This document shows positions 36,572 to 45,684 of a stretch of DNA of 64,000 bases, in pieces. A model generated the notes under the pieces. The model was not told the origin of the DNA and ran no database searches. It saw only the letters and a list, made by a program, of their open reading frames with translations. Source of the stretch: Candidatus Woesearchaeota archaeon. GTDB taxonomy: Archaea > Nanobdellota > Nanobdellia > Woesearchaeales > GW2011-AR4. A program made the position numbers and the translations under genes. Each line of letters opens with the position of its first letter. Positions within the stretch are counted from its first letter, which is position 1. The stretch lies in NCBI GenBank assembly GCA_016181305.1, contig JACOZN010000002.1:1-64000 (forward strand), in the 5' to 3' direction.

Positions 36572-38081
36572 CTTTCCACATACCGCTTATTTTTTCATGC
36601 TCCGGCGGCAGTATTGTCAGCCTGTTCTTGCCGTTGTCCTGCACGAGCACATTGCCTTTTATGGCTGCTGTCGGCTCAAAGTAGCCTGTCCCGTAGTTGT
36701 AGTTTATGTTCTGCTCCAAATCCCCTTTTTTGAGGTTCACTTTCAGCTGGATTACGCTGTGGATTTCATTTCCAATCTCCATTTCTTTTATACTGTAGTA
36801 ATTGCTCGGGTAGGCTATTGACAAGTTGCCGTTTATATTTTTCTTATTCGTGAGAAAAATGCTGTCGAGGAAAACCATGTTATTGTCGTAGGATAATAGC
36901 GCGTTTATATCCCTCAGTCCCCTGTATACAAAACTGCTCAGCAAAGATGCAGTCTGGTTGTTTTTCAGAGGGTATCTTAAATAATTCACTATCCCGTTTA
37001 GTTCAATATTTTTTTCGACAAAATCCACTAAGCCGTTGTAGTCTTTGAACAGCTGCGCCTTGCTTTTCCTCAGGCACAGCCTGTAAACACCTGATTCTTT
37101 TGGGATGTTGACGGCAAAGTCCTTTCTCAAGTCCCTGTCGCTGTAGAAATAGCTTCCGGCAGGGGTGATTGTGAGGCATTGGAATCCGAAAACTTTATCA
37201 GTCTCTATGGCAACGGAATTATCTGACTCAACGCTTTCGTTGTAGCCGTCTTCTGCTTTTATAAATGTTCCATTTTCCATAACATATTGGGGATTGCCGC
37301 TGCTTTTGTCGACAGTTATTTTTCCCTTGCCGGAAAATTGGTACTCATTAAACGTGCAGTCGGTGATTTTCAGGTTGACATTCGATTTTGTAGTAATCTC
37401 GACTTGACTGCTTACCCTGAATTCGCTGTCTTTTATGTTGTCAACCCTTATGCAGTCGCTTAGGAAAGAGTCTGCTTTTTCTACTGAGAAAACATCTTCA
37501 TAACCGTAAAAATTGTCTATGTTTGTTGAGGCGCTTTCATTCGTCAATATAGAATCAGCGTGCTGGAATTTTAATTTTATTCCGTCATAAGAACACTTAA
37601 TGCAGTTGTTTATTGACGTCTTGTCAATTTTCCAGAATTGTATAGTGTCAAACTCAACACCATTGCCGACAACTTTACCATTAGTTATTCCCCCTGTAAC
37701 AATGGATTTTTTTGTTATTTCGCTTAAAGTTCCATCTTTTGCATTTTTGTCAAGCTTGTTCCAGTCTTTTACTTTGTTGATGTTCGGAGTGCCAGCGGGG
37801 TCTTTGAAAGATAGCTGTTCTTTTGTGAGCTGTTTTAATCCATTTTCAGACAATTTATCTATATTAGGGCTAATTTGTTCTGGTGTGAGCTCGCTGATTT
37901 TACCTGTTTTTTCTATACTCTTTAAATTATGCTCAACTTCACTTTGGGAAAAAGATTGGATTTCCTGAGATGACATTCCTTGAATAGCCTCTGGATTGAA
38001 TACATGTTCGGCAAATGCAACGGTTATGCAAAATAAAAAAATTAGAAAGTAGGAACTTAAATGCTTGATATTAGGGGTCAT
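36564..38081 (-). CDS. Secreted hypothetical protein
   Basis: Signal peptide MTPNIKHLSSYFLIFLFCITVAFA; Asn/Ser-rich, beta-rich. Confidence 0.6.
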   Translation of the reverse strand: MTPNIKHLSSYFLIFLFCITVAFAEHVFNPEAIQGMSSQEIQSFSQSEVEHNLKSIEKTGKISELTPEQISPNIDKLSENGLKQLTKEQLSFKDPAGTPNINKVKDWNKLDKNAKDGTLSEITKKSIVTGGITNGKVVGNGVEFDTIQFWKIDKTSINNCIKCSYDGIKLKFQHADSILTNESASTNIDNFYGYEDVFSVEKADSFLSDCIRVDNIKDSEFRVSSQVEITTKSNVNLKITDCTFNEYQFSGKGKITVDKSSGNPQYVMENGTFIKAEDGYNESVESDNSVAIETDKVFGFQCLTITPAGSYFYSDRDLRKDFAVNIPKESGVYRLCLRKSKAQLFKDYNGLVDFVEKNIELNGIVNYLRYPLKNNQTASLLSSFVYRGLRDINALLSYDNNMVFLDSIFLTNKKNINGNLSIAYPSNYYSIKEMEIGNEIHSVIQLKVNLKKGDLEQNINYNYGTGYFEPTAAIKGNVLVQDNGKNRLTILPPEHEKISGMWKDG

Positions 38082-38118
38082 GACAATTATCTACATTCTT
38101 TGGAATATAAATAATTTC

Positions 38119-38706
38119 CTAAATCTTCCCCGTCTTTATGCGATTCAGATAAACTCGTGCTGGAGTACTGGAAGGATTGATGTTTTTCAGTATATAAATA
38201 AGGTGTTCCTCGGCAATTTTTTTATATTGAGGTTCACTAAACTGGGTTAAGTAAAGATATGCAAGATTAAATCTTTGAGCTTCTTCATTTGGATTAAATT
38301 GTATGGCTTTAATTAGCGCGGATTCAGCCTTTTTTGGTTCTCTGGCGAGGCTATAAGCAACTCCCAAATTGTTGAAAAAAAGGTCGCTTTGATTTTTTGG
38401 ATCCTCCTCATAAGGCTGCAGTATATCCAAAACATCTTTGTAGCTATCTGGCTTCAGTATTCTACCGGCTTTTCTTGCTATTTCATTATAATCCATTTGT
38501 GCTTTTTTGTCAATTCCATCACTCTGCCCGTAAGCTACTCCTCCCAATAATTTTTCAAGTTCGTTTCCGCTAGAATTCTGCACAACTCTTTCTATGCCTT
38601 TAGAACTGCCTCTAAAATAATTAAAAGCGTCTTTTGCGGCATCAATTGATGGTGCTGTGCCCAAACCAAGAAAAGCTGCCAAAGGCAAAGCGTATTTGTG
38701 TTTCAT
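38119..38706 (-). CDS. TPR-like hypothetical protein
   Basis: QSDLFFNNLGVAYSLAREPKKAESALIKAIQFNPNEEAQRFNLAYLYL. Confidence 0.65.
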   Translation of the reverse strand: MKHKYALPLAAFLGLGTAPSIDAAKDAFNYFRGSSKGIERVVQNSSGNELEKLLGGVAYGQSDGIDKKAQMDYNEIARKAGRILKPDSYKDVLDILQPYEEDPKNQSDLFFNNLGVAYSLAREPKKAESALIKAIQFNPNEEAQRFNLAYLYLTQFSEPQYKKIAEEHLIYILKNINPSSTPARVYLNRIKTGKI

Positions 38707-38790
38707 GCCCTTTCCATTCTTTTCTCTCTTTATAAACTTTTCGTTTTTTTCACTCTATTAAAGTAGTGAAATATATATGATTTATATAGC

Positions 38791-38812
38791 TTATTTTCTA
38801 TATAGAAAATAA
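38791..38812. promoter_or_regulatory. Perfect 22-bp palindrome in divergent intergenic region (candidate operator)
   Basis: TTATTTTCTATATAGAAAATAA between divergent genes 38706(-) and 38856(+). Confidence 0.55.
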
Positions 38813-38855
38813 ATAACACTTATACAAAACTTTAATATATTAATCAGCTAAACCT

Positions 38856-39554
38856 TTGTTTATGAAAATAATGATGGTTGAATCAAGGTACAAGGGCAAA
38901 ATCAATCTGTCAAATTTAGATGCATCCATTCTGCCAAAGAATATTGGGTTAGCCACAACAGTCCAGTTCCTTAACTATGCTGATGAGATAAGGCAGTTTC
39001 TTGAAAGCAATGGAAAAAATGTTTTTGCGGACAAAATAAGGCAGAAGTACGAAGGGCAGCTGCTCGGCTGCGACACAGGCGCCGCAGAAAAGGTAAAAGA
39101 TAATGTTGACGCGTTTCTTTACATTGGAACAGGCATCTTTCATCCATTGGGAATTGCATTAAGCATTGAAAAGGATGTTTTCTGCTACGACCCCATAAAT
39201 GCAGTAATGTCAAAAATCGACAGGAGCGAAGTTGAAAAGTACAACAAAAAAAGGAAGGCAGCCTACATGAAATTCCTTGAATCAACGGAAATCGGCATTT
39301 TGGTTTCATTGAAGCCCGGGCAGAATAATTTCAGGAAAGCTGTTGAGCTGAAAAGGCAGCTGAAGGGCAAGAACTGCTGCATTTTTGCATTCGACACACT
39401 TGATTTCAGCCAGGTTGAGAACTTCCCGTTCATCCAGTGCTGGGTTAACACTGCATGCAACCGCATACTTGATGACCATTCTAAATTCCCGAAGCCATTG
39501 GTTGACTTGGGAGACATAGAAAAGATGGAATTGCTGGCAATATCAGCCAAATAA
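38856..39554 (+). CDS. dph2: Diphthamide biosynthesis Dph2-like protein, domains 2-3 only
   Basis: ESRYKGKINL...PKNIGLATTVQFL; KYEGQLLGCDTGAAEKV; AFLYIGTGIFHPLGIAL; CWVNTACNRI. No domain-1 sequence. Confidence 0.82.
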   Translation: MFMKIMMVESRYKGKINLSNLDASILPKNIGLATTVQFLNYADEIRQFLESNGKNVFADKIRQKYEGQLLGCDTGAAEKVKDNVDAFLYIGTGIFHPLGIALSIEKDVFCYDPINAVMSKIDRSEVEKYNKKRKAAYMKFLESTEIGILVSLKPGQNNFRKAVELKRQLKGKNCCIFAFDTLDFSQVENFPFIQCWVNTACNRILDDHSKFPKPLVDLGDIEKMELLAISAK

Positions 39555-39818
39555 TTACTTTTTTCTGCCTTTGGAAAGCAGTTCAATAAGAGTTCTTATC
39601 TCTTTTAATTCTCTCTTTGAAACATCAACCATCAGGCTTAGCAGAATAAACATGACCAGAAGGGTGAGCCAGCTGAAAATCGCGATTATCATAAGCCAGC
39701 TTAACTGCCCGCTTTCTGCCCTGTAAGCCTGGTTTATGAGCTGGAAGCCAAGCACAGCAGACGCTACTCCGACAACCAAAAGAACAACCTCAAAAGCACT
39801 CATCCTGTCAGGCATCAA
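39555..39818 (-). CDS. Small membrane protein
   Basis: Two hydrophobic segments. Confidence 0.5.
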   Translation of the reverse strand: MMPDRMSAFEVVLLVVGVASAVLGFQLINQAYRAESGQLSWLMIIAIFSWLTLLVMFILLSLMVDVSKRELKEIRTLIELLSKGRKK

Positions 39819-39882
39819 ACAACCTCTTTTGCCAGAGACTTAAACAAACTATTATTTAAATTTTGTTATTAGTATATGGGAA

Positions 39883-40083
39883 TCAGAATTTCAGCCTCTT
39901 AATCCATTTCTTGCTCTTGTCTGCCCATTCCTTGATGGTTTCCCTTTTTACGCCCAAGATCAGCAGCCCGGCAACTATGAACAGCCATCCCTGGATTATT
40001 GGAATAAATCCCGATATAACGCCGATTATTATTAATATTATTCCAATTATTTTTCTTAGCAAGTCTAGTATATGTTTATACAT
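39883..40083 (-). CDS. Small membrane protein
   Basis: LRKIIGIILIIIGVISGFIPIIQGWLFIVAGLLILG. Confidence 0.55.
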   Translation of the reverse strand: MYKHILDLLRKIIGIILIIIGVISGFIPIIQGWLFIVAGLLILGVKRETIKEWADKSKKWIKRLKF

Positions 40084-40087
40084 GAAT

Positions 40088-41011
40088 TTAAGCAGTTATT
40101 CCGATGCTTGATGCAGCTTTCCTGTCAAACAAAGAGCTTCCGATGCCTTTCCCGACAAAAAATGACTGCCTGCCCATTACATCGCTCAGCACGTCAAGCA
40201 GCGTCTTTTCCTTCTTGTACTCAACTATCTCAGCTTTTATGCCCTCTCTTTTCTCTATGTACCTTACAGCCTCGTCTTTTCCCCCCAGCTCGTCCACCAG
40301 TCCGAGCTCTTTGGCTTCTGCGCCCAGGTAAAACAAGCCATTCGCGACCTTGTCCATATCTTTTTTGTTCAAATTCCTGTTTTTTGCAACCTCGCCTGCA
40401 AAATAGTCCCTTATGCCGTCCAGTGCTCTCTGGAAGATTTCCCTTTCCTCCTGAGTCATTTCCCTGTACGGGCTTCCCAAGTCCTTGTATTTGCCGGAAA
40501 CCAGCCTTTGGTATGTCACATTATACCTCTCCAGCAGTCCGGGAAACTCAAGGTATGACCCAATAACCCCTATAGAGCCTGTAACCGAAACCCTGTTGGC
40601 TACAACATAGTCTGCAGAAGAGGCAACCCAGTAAGCTCCTGATGTCCCTATCTCCCTCACCCATGCAACGGTTGTCTTGTTTGTTTTCCTGACCGCGTTT
40701 GCTATCTCTTCAGATGCAACAGCAGAGCCGCCCGGGCTGTTTATCTCGAGTATTATGGCTTTTATGCCGGGATTTTTGTCCGCCTTCTCTATCAATTCAA
40801 CCGTGTCAAGCGAGTTTGTCATAGTCTCAAAAAACCCGGAATCATCTGTGCCTGATATAATGCCTTCTATCGGTACCAGCGCAACATTTCCTCCCAATGA
40901 CTCGACATCAACCCCCACAAACAGCGAGAGTATTCCGACTGCTATGAACCCGAGCACCGCCAGCATCAGCAAAACAAACAATGCATAGCCCCATCTGAAA
41001 TTTGGTTTCAT
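40088..41011 (-). CDS. sppA: Signal peptide peptidase SppA
   Basis: ILEINSPGGSAVASEEIANAVRKTNKTTVAWVREIGTSGAYWVASSADYVVANRVSVTGSIGVIG. Confidence 0.95.
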   Translation of the reverse strand: MKPNFRWGYALFVLLMLAVLGFIAVGILSLFVGVDVESLGGNVALVPIEGIISGTDDSGFFETMTNSLDTVELIEKADKNPGIKAIILEINSPGGSAVASEEIANAVRKTNKTTVAWVREIGTSGAYWVASSADYVVANRVSVTGSIGVIGSYLEFPGLLERYNVTYQRLVSGKYKDLGSPYREMTQEEREIFQRALDGIRDYFAGEVAKNRNLNKKDMDKVANGLFYLGAEAKELGLVDELGGKDEAVRYIEKREGIKAEIVEYKKEKTLLDVLSDVMGRQSFFVGKGIGSSLFDRKAASSIGITA

Positions 41012-41012
41012 T

Positions 41013-41207
41013 TTACTGCTCGCCCTCTTTCTTGAAAGCCTGGAATATGTCCTTTCTTCCCTGCTTCACGTTGTCAAGGATCTGGTCTTTTGCCATTTCA
41101 AGAAAGCCTATCGCTTCCTGCGGCGTCACATTCTGCGTTTTCATTGATGTCTGTATGTTGTCGGGCATTACATCTACCCTCAACAGGAATATTTTTTGCT
41201 CTGCCAT
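41013..41207 (-). CDS. Small hypothetical protein
   Basis: 64-aa ORF directly upstream of sppA on same strand. Confidence 0.5.
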   Translation of the reverse strand: MAEQKIFLLRVDVMPDNIQTSMKTQNVTPQEAIGFLEMAKDQILDNVKQGRKDIFQAFKKEGEQ

Positions 41208-41221
41208 TAAAGCCTCCGCAC

Positions 41222-41800
41222 TTATTGCAAAGTGTATATTTCAACAACCCTTGTCTTGCCCAGTATCTCTGTAAGCCTTTGGTTCGTCTTTGTAAAAAAC
41301 ATGAACAGCGGGTCAACAGCCCACAGCAGCACAAAGGGGAACACGGGCAGGAACACAAGGTTTCTTGCCAAAAGCTGCCATGCCTTTGCCTCATTATTAT
41401 CGCTTACGACATGGATTTTCATCAGCATTTTTCCTATGGTTTGCGACATTTTCCTCTCCATCAGGTAAAAATACAGGATTATCAGAATAGACATTACAAG
41501 CGAAATTGAGCTTATATAGCCTGTGAAATTTGCGCTGCTGCCCAAAAGCCTGTACGCTTCTGAAAAGGAATAGTCTTTTGGGATGGTATTCCGGAACAAT
41601 GCCCTGAACGGAAACAATACAACAAGGTTGACTATAATCATGTCAATAAAAAAAGCCGCAATCCTTTTCCATATCAATGCGGGCCCTGTGAATGTCTTTT
41701 CCTTGGGAAGGTTTAAGCGTGGCATTGTTTTTGAGAACTTATTGCTATTTATAAAATTTGGGATTTGGAGTTTCCATAGAAAACTATATAAACCTGCCAA
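41222..41800 (-). CDS. RDD-family membrane protein
   Basis: WKRIAAFFIDMIIVNLVVLFPF...SQTIGKMLMKIHVVSDNN. Confidence 0.8.
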   Translation of the reverse strand: MAGLYSFLWKLQIPNFINSNKFSKTMPRLNLPKEKTFTGPALIWKRIAAFFIDMIIVNLVVLFPFRALFRNTIPKDYSFSEAYRLLGSSANFTGYISSISLVMSILIILYFYLMERKMSQTIGKMLMKIHVVSDNNEAKAWQLLARNLVFLPVFPFVLLWAVDPLFMFFTKTNQRLTEILGKTRVVEIYTLQ

Positions 41801-41814
41801 AATTCAGTTTTGCA

Positions 41815-42159
41815 ATGGGCAAGAAGAAGGAAGAGCAGCAGAGGCAGGAGAAAATCCAGCAGGAGATTTCCAGAATCAACCTTCCAAGGGGCAGGCAGAC
41901 TTTTGGATTGATAGAGCAGAGGCTCGGCGCCTCAAGAATGAGGGTCAAGTGCCTTGACGGCAAGACGCGAATTTGCAGGATCCCGGGCAGGCTCACCAGG
42001 AAATTGTGGGTTAGGGAAAGCGACATTGTAATTGTCGAGCCGTGGGAGTATTCAGGTGATGAAAAAGGCGACGTAATGTACAAGTACTCCCCTACGCAGG
42101 TCGGGTTTCTAAGGAGAAAGGGTTATTTGAAGGAGATGGACCAGTTCGAGGAGTTCTGA
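41815..42159 (+). CDS. eif1A: Translation initiation factor aIF-1A
   Basis: GLIEQRLGASRMRVKCLDGKTRICRIPGRLTRKLWVRESDIVIVEPWEY; internal Met of ORF 41758. Confidence 0.93.
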   Translation: MGKKKEEQQRQEKIQQEISRINLPRGRQTFGLIEQRLGASRMRVKCLDGKTRICRIPGRLTRKLWVRESDIVIVEPWEYSGDEKGDVMYKYSPTQVGFLRRKGYLKEMDQFEEF

Positions 42160-42201
42160 TTCACAGAAATCTTTAAATAAATCTCTTAATAACCTTTTAT
42201 T

Positions 42202-42798
42202 ATGGGTAAGTTCAGCATCAGCTTTTTTGCAATAAACTTCATACTTCTTTTTGTCGGCGTCAGCTTTGTGCTTGCCGTTTTTGAACTGGGCAGGCTTGCA
42301 TTTGTGCTTGAGCTCGGGGTTCTGCTTGTCTTGATTGCGGCAACGGCATTTGCTGTTTTTTCAGTTTACCATGGCAAAAAATGGGGCTGGACCATCATCG
42401 GAGCTAATTTGGCTGTTGTGCTGGCTAACATCCTGTTTATTTACGTGATTAAGGGCTTGTTTGAGACAGCGCACATCACGGCAGTATTGTTTTCAATTGC
42501 AGGATTAATAACAGCTTTCCTTAATCTAAGGGGCGAAAAGCAGATTGCACCGGTTCACAATAAAAGGACAGAAGACTACTATCCTTACATCGACAAGATG
42601 GAGCCTGAAGCTGCAAAAGAGCCAAGCATAGAGAAAACCTTCACCCCGGGCAAGTTTGTCGCCAGCAAAAAAGCCAACAAATTTCATGCCGCAAAATGCG
42701 ACTGGGCGAAAAAAATAGGCGCTGAAAACCAAATATGGTTCAATTCAAGGGAAGAGGCAGAAAGCAGGGGTTTTGAGGCTGACAAGTGCATTAGTTGA
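42202..42798 (+). CDS. Multi-TM hypothetical protein with C-terminal FVASKKANKFHAAKCDWAKKI segment (Ada-like/Cys)
   Basis: Hydrophobic N-terminal half; C-terminal SKKANKFHAAKCDWAKKIGAENQIWFNSREEAESRGFEADKC. Confidence 0.6.
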   Translation: MGKFSISFFAINFILLFVGVSFVLAVFELGRLAFVLELGVLLVLIAATAFAVFSVYHGKKWGWTIIGANLAVVLANILFIYVIKGLFETAHITAVLFSIAGLITAFLNLRGEKQIAPVHNKRTEDYYPYIDKMEPEAAKEPSIEKTFTPGKFVASKKANKFHAAKCDWAKKIGAENQIWFNSREEAESRGFEADKCIS

Positions 42799-43245
42799 TT
42801 ATTCCTTCCACAATAAAACAACCAGCAAAACAATGCTGATTGTCACAGCGCTGTCCGCAATGTTAAATACAGGCCATATTCTGAAGTCTATGAAGTCAAT
42901 AACCGCCCCATAAGCAATCCTGTCAATCAAGTTGCCGATTGTGCCGCCAAGCAATAAGCCAACAGCAAATTGTGTTAATTTTTCATTGTTTTTTACGGCT
43001 TTTTTCAAATAATAAAAAATGATAATAATCACGATTATTGAGAATAAAACAAAAAACCAATTTAATCCTTTGAACAATCCAAACGCAGAGCCTGTGTTTG
43101 TAATATAAGTAATATGAAGGATGTTTTTAATAAGGGGGATTGATTGGTTTAGCTGAAAATTTTGATTTACCAGGAATTTTGTGAATTGGTCCAGGATAAC
43201 AATCAACAATGCTGTGGAAAAAACAAGGGTGTTTTTTTTGTTCAT
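42799..43245 (-). CDS. lspA: Signal peptidase II (prolipoprotein signal peptidase)
   Basis: ILDQFTKFLVNQ; ITNTGSAFGLF; GGTIGNLIDRIAYGAVIDFIDF...VFNIADSAVTIS with both catalytic Asp. Confidence 0.93.
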   Translation of the reverse strand: MNKKNTLVFSTALLIVILDQFTKFLVNQNFQLNQSIPLIKNILHITYITNTGSAFGLFKGLNWFFVLFSIIVIIIIFYYLKKAVKNNEKLTQFAVGLLLGGTIGNLIDRIAYGAVIDFIDFRIWPVFNIADSAVTISIVLLVVLLWKE

Positions 43246-43288
43246 TGAAGAAAAAATGAGGAGTAGTGTATAAAAATCTTTTCAAAAG

Positions 43289-43666
43289 TCAATAATACCT
43301 TCTCCTTCTCGTGTCTTCCTGCTCGCCTCTTGCAATTGCCTCGATGTTTGCAAGCCTCTGGTTGATGCTCTCGATTGAAGCCCTTAACGCATCAAGCTTG
43401 CTTGAGATCACTTCAAGGTTTTTCGATGCTATGAAGTTGTCATTTGAGACTGAAGGCTGCTGGAAGGCAGGCTGGGAAGGCTGGAAGCCTTGCTGCTGCA
43501 AAGAAGGATATTTCTGGAACGGCTGCTGCTCAATGTTCATTCCCAGGTCCGGGGAAGGCCCTGCGCCAATGTCAAGCCCAAGCTCCTTGTCCAGCCCCAG
43601 GTCCTTGCCTATCTCTTCAATATCATCCTTCCTTTTCCAGAACGCGAGCTTGCCTAGGAAACTCAT
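43289..43666 (-). CDS. Hypothetical protein, Gln/Pro-rich middle with coiled-coil end
   Basis: 125-aa ORF; low-complexity QQGFQPSQPAFQQPS. Confidence 0.55.
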   Translation of the reverse strand: MSFLGKLAFWKRKDDIEEIGKDLGLDKELGLDIGAGPSPDLGMNIEQQPFQKYPSLQQQGFQPSQPAFQQPSVSNDNFIASKNLEVISSKLDALRASIESINQRLANIEAIARGEQEDTRRRRYY

Positions 43667-43729
43667 CTATTCACCTCTTTAAACTCTAGTATAATATTGC
43701 CTTGAGGATTGTGTATATAAACATTTTGC

Positions 43730-43885
43730 TCAGGCGCCCTTTAAAAAAATGTAAATCAGGGCAACTGCAAATACAATGAAGCTTACAAACAGCAGTGTAT
43801 GGAAGATTTTCCTGAACATCTCGTGCAGGATAAACATAACTATGAAATAAACGACCACTGCGGCAACTATAGCTGCAAGCACCAT
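43730..43885 (-). CDS. Small TM protein
   Basis: MVLAAIVAAVVVYFIVMFILHEMFRKIFHTLLFVSFIVFAVALIYIFLKGA read from reverse strand; below ORF-track cutoff. Confidence 0.55.
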   Translation of the reverse strand: MVLAAIVAAVVVYFIVMFILHEMFRKIFHTLLFVSFIVFAVALIYIFLKGA

Positions 43886-43889
43886 TTTC

Positions 43890-44609
43890 TCACATCTCTT
43901 TTTTTGCAGTATAAATAGTTTTGTAATAACTGCAGTGTGCGCTTATCGGGCATTTGCTGCATAACGGGCTTTTTTTGCATATGTTTTTTCCCAATTCCAC
44001 AAGCAGTGCATGATACTCATTAAATAACTTTTCGCTGTCTGGAAGTTTCAGCATGAACAATCTCTGCAAATCATCGTATTTTGGCTCTTTGAATCCAATC
44101 CTGCCAAGTATCCTTTTGGTATAGGCGTCTATCACAAATATCGGCTTTTTTGCGGCATATAGGATTATTGAGTCGGCAGTCTCAGGACCGATTCCGTTTA
44201 TTGACAATAACTCGCTTCTTAGCTTGTTCATGTCTTTTTTGAACAATAAATCCAGCTTTCCTTTATAATTCTTCAACAAGAAACTGCAGAAATTCTTGAG
44301 CTTCTTGGCTTTTTGGTTGTGGTAGCCTGATGATTTGATTATTTTAGCTAATCTTTTGTTTTTTATCTTGATTATTTTTTTGATGTTGATTAAATTGCTC
44401 TTGTTCAGCTCAAAAATAGCCTTCTCGGCATTCTTCCAGCTTGTGTTTTGAGCGAGGATTGCGCCGAAGATCACTTCAAGCTGCTGCTTCCCGTTCTTAG
44501 GGCCTCCGGAATATTCTGGGTGAAGCCTGCCTTCTGCTGTGACGGGCCACCAGGATTGGGGGCCGAAAGAAGAATATAATTTATCATAGAATATACTTAA
44601 TTTTTCCAT
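43890..44609 (-). CDS. HhH-GPD DNA glycosylase / endonuclease III-like with Fe-S cysteines
   Basis: LLSINGIGPETADSIILYAAKKPIFVIDAYTKRILGRIG; C-terminal CKKSPLCSKCPISAHC. Confidence 0.92.
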   Translation of the reverse strand: MEKLSIFYDKLYSSFGPQSWWPVTAEGRLHPEYSGGPKNGKQQLEVIFGAILAQNTSWKNAEKAIFELNKSNLINIKKIIKIKNKRLAKIIKSSGYHNQKAKKLKNFCSFLLKNYKGKLDLLFKKDMNKLRSELLSINGIGPETADSIILYAAKKPIFVIDAYTKRILGRIGFKEPKYDDLQRLFMLKLPDSEKLFNEYHALLVELGKNICKKSPLCSKCPISAHCSYYKTIYTAKKEM

Positions 44610-44647
44610 AAAATAAGAATTTATTATTGATATATATAATTTATTCC

Positions 44648-45667
44648 CTATGTTGCTCTTAGCAAAGTCCAGTCTAGGTTTTCTATGGGGCCGTCTCTTG
44701 ATTTTAATCTTCTAAAAAAAGTTAGTTCATATTTTGCTTCTTTTACAAGTGCCCAAAGCATAATTTCCTGCTCTGCCTTATTCAGCTTCCTTAGTTTATG
44801 TTTGTTTTTTAATTGAGAATTATGTACAACCACCTGTGAGAGCAATCTTTTATAGAATCCTATAGTTAGATTAGTTGGAACCCCAAATGGCGACATCTCA
44901 GCGACTGACACATTTGGCTTTTCTTTATGCAATTCCTGCATCATAAACTTGAAATAAGCAGCAATTTCTGGAGCAAAAATATTAATCACATTGGAATCTT
45001 CCTTGTCGGAATAATAGTTATACCTGAAAGCCCACCTTTTGACAGGTATTTTTATGTCTGTCCAGAAGCCGTTTGCAATTGCATATTTGTTTCGATCGTT
45101 TGAATCCATAACTACCGAGTACATATTAAAATTATATCTAGGCGATTTCTTGGTTCTTGATGGCACGCTAACGGCAATTGTAGCCCCATCCTTTGAAACT
45201 CGTCCTGCTTCTGAGTAATCTTCAACTATATTTATGTTATTTCCAGTCCGCAACCCATATGATAAAATTCTCAAAGCATCACAATGCTCGGCTAGTCTTA
45301 CCCTCCTTTCTTTTTTATCATCCTGAAAATCAGCAAATGGTTTGAAGCTGTAACCAGCATGGTATACAGAATCAATTGAGTCAAATTCCCTTTGCCTTAA
45401 TATCCAAGGCGCCATGCAGTTATCCGCTGCCTCATCTACGGAGTTTGGAGAAGGAATTCTAACAAAATCGCCATGCTTCAGGAATTTTCTTTGGGAGCCA
45501 TAACTTTCTGGTACAAGTCCTTCTTTCAAACGCAGGACTACATGCTGCCCTTCCTTCGCACTAACCACTTTTTCAACAAGTTGGTGGAGTTTATTGACAT
45601 ATACGGGCTCAGAGCCTCTGACTATCTGGGCTAAACTTGGTTCCTTGAAATATTGCTTTTTTTGCAT
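44648..45667 (-). CDS. Hypothetical protein
   Basis: 339-aa ORF, no recognised family. Confidence 0.55.
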   Translation of the reverse strand: MQKKQYFKEPSLAQIVRGSEPVYVNKLHQLVEKVVSAKEGQHVVLRLKEGLVPESYGSQRKFLKHGDFVRIPSPNSVDEAADNCMAPWILRQREFDSIDSVYHAGYSFKPFADFQDDKKERRVRLAEHCDALRILSYGLRTGNNINIVEDYSEAGRVSKDGATIAVSVPSRTKKSPRYNFNMYSVVMDSNDRNKYAIANGFWTDIKIPVKRWAFRYNYYSDKEDSNVINIFAPEIAAYFKFMMQELHKEKPNVSVAEMSPFGVPTNLTIGFYKRLLSQVVVHNSQLKNKHKLRKLNKAEQEIMLWALVKEAKYELTFFRRLKSRDGPIENLDWTLLRAT

Positions 45668-45684
45668 GTTTGCAAAAATGAGAT

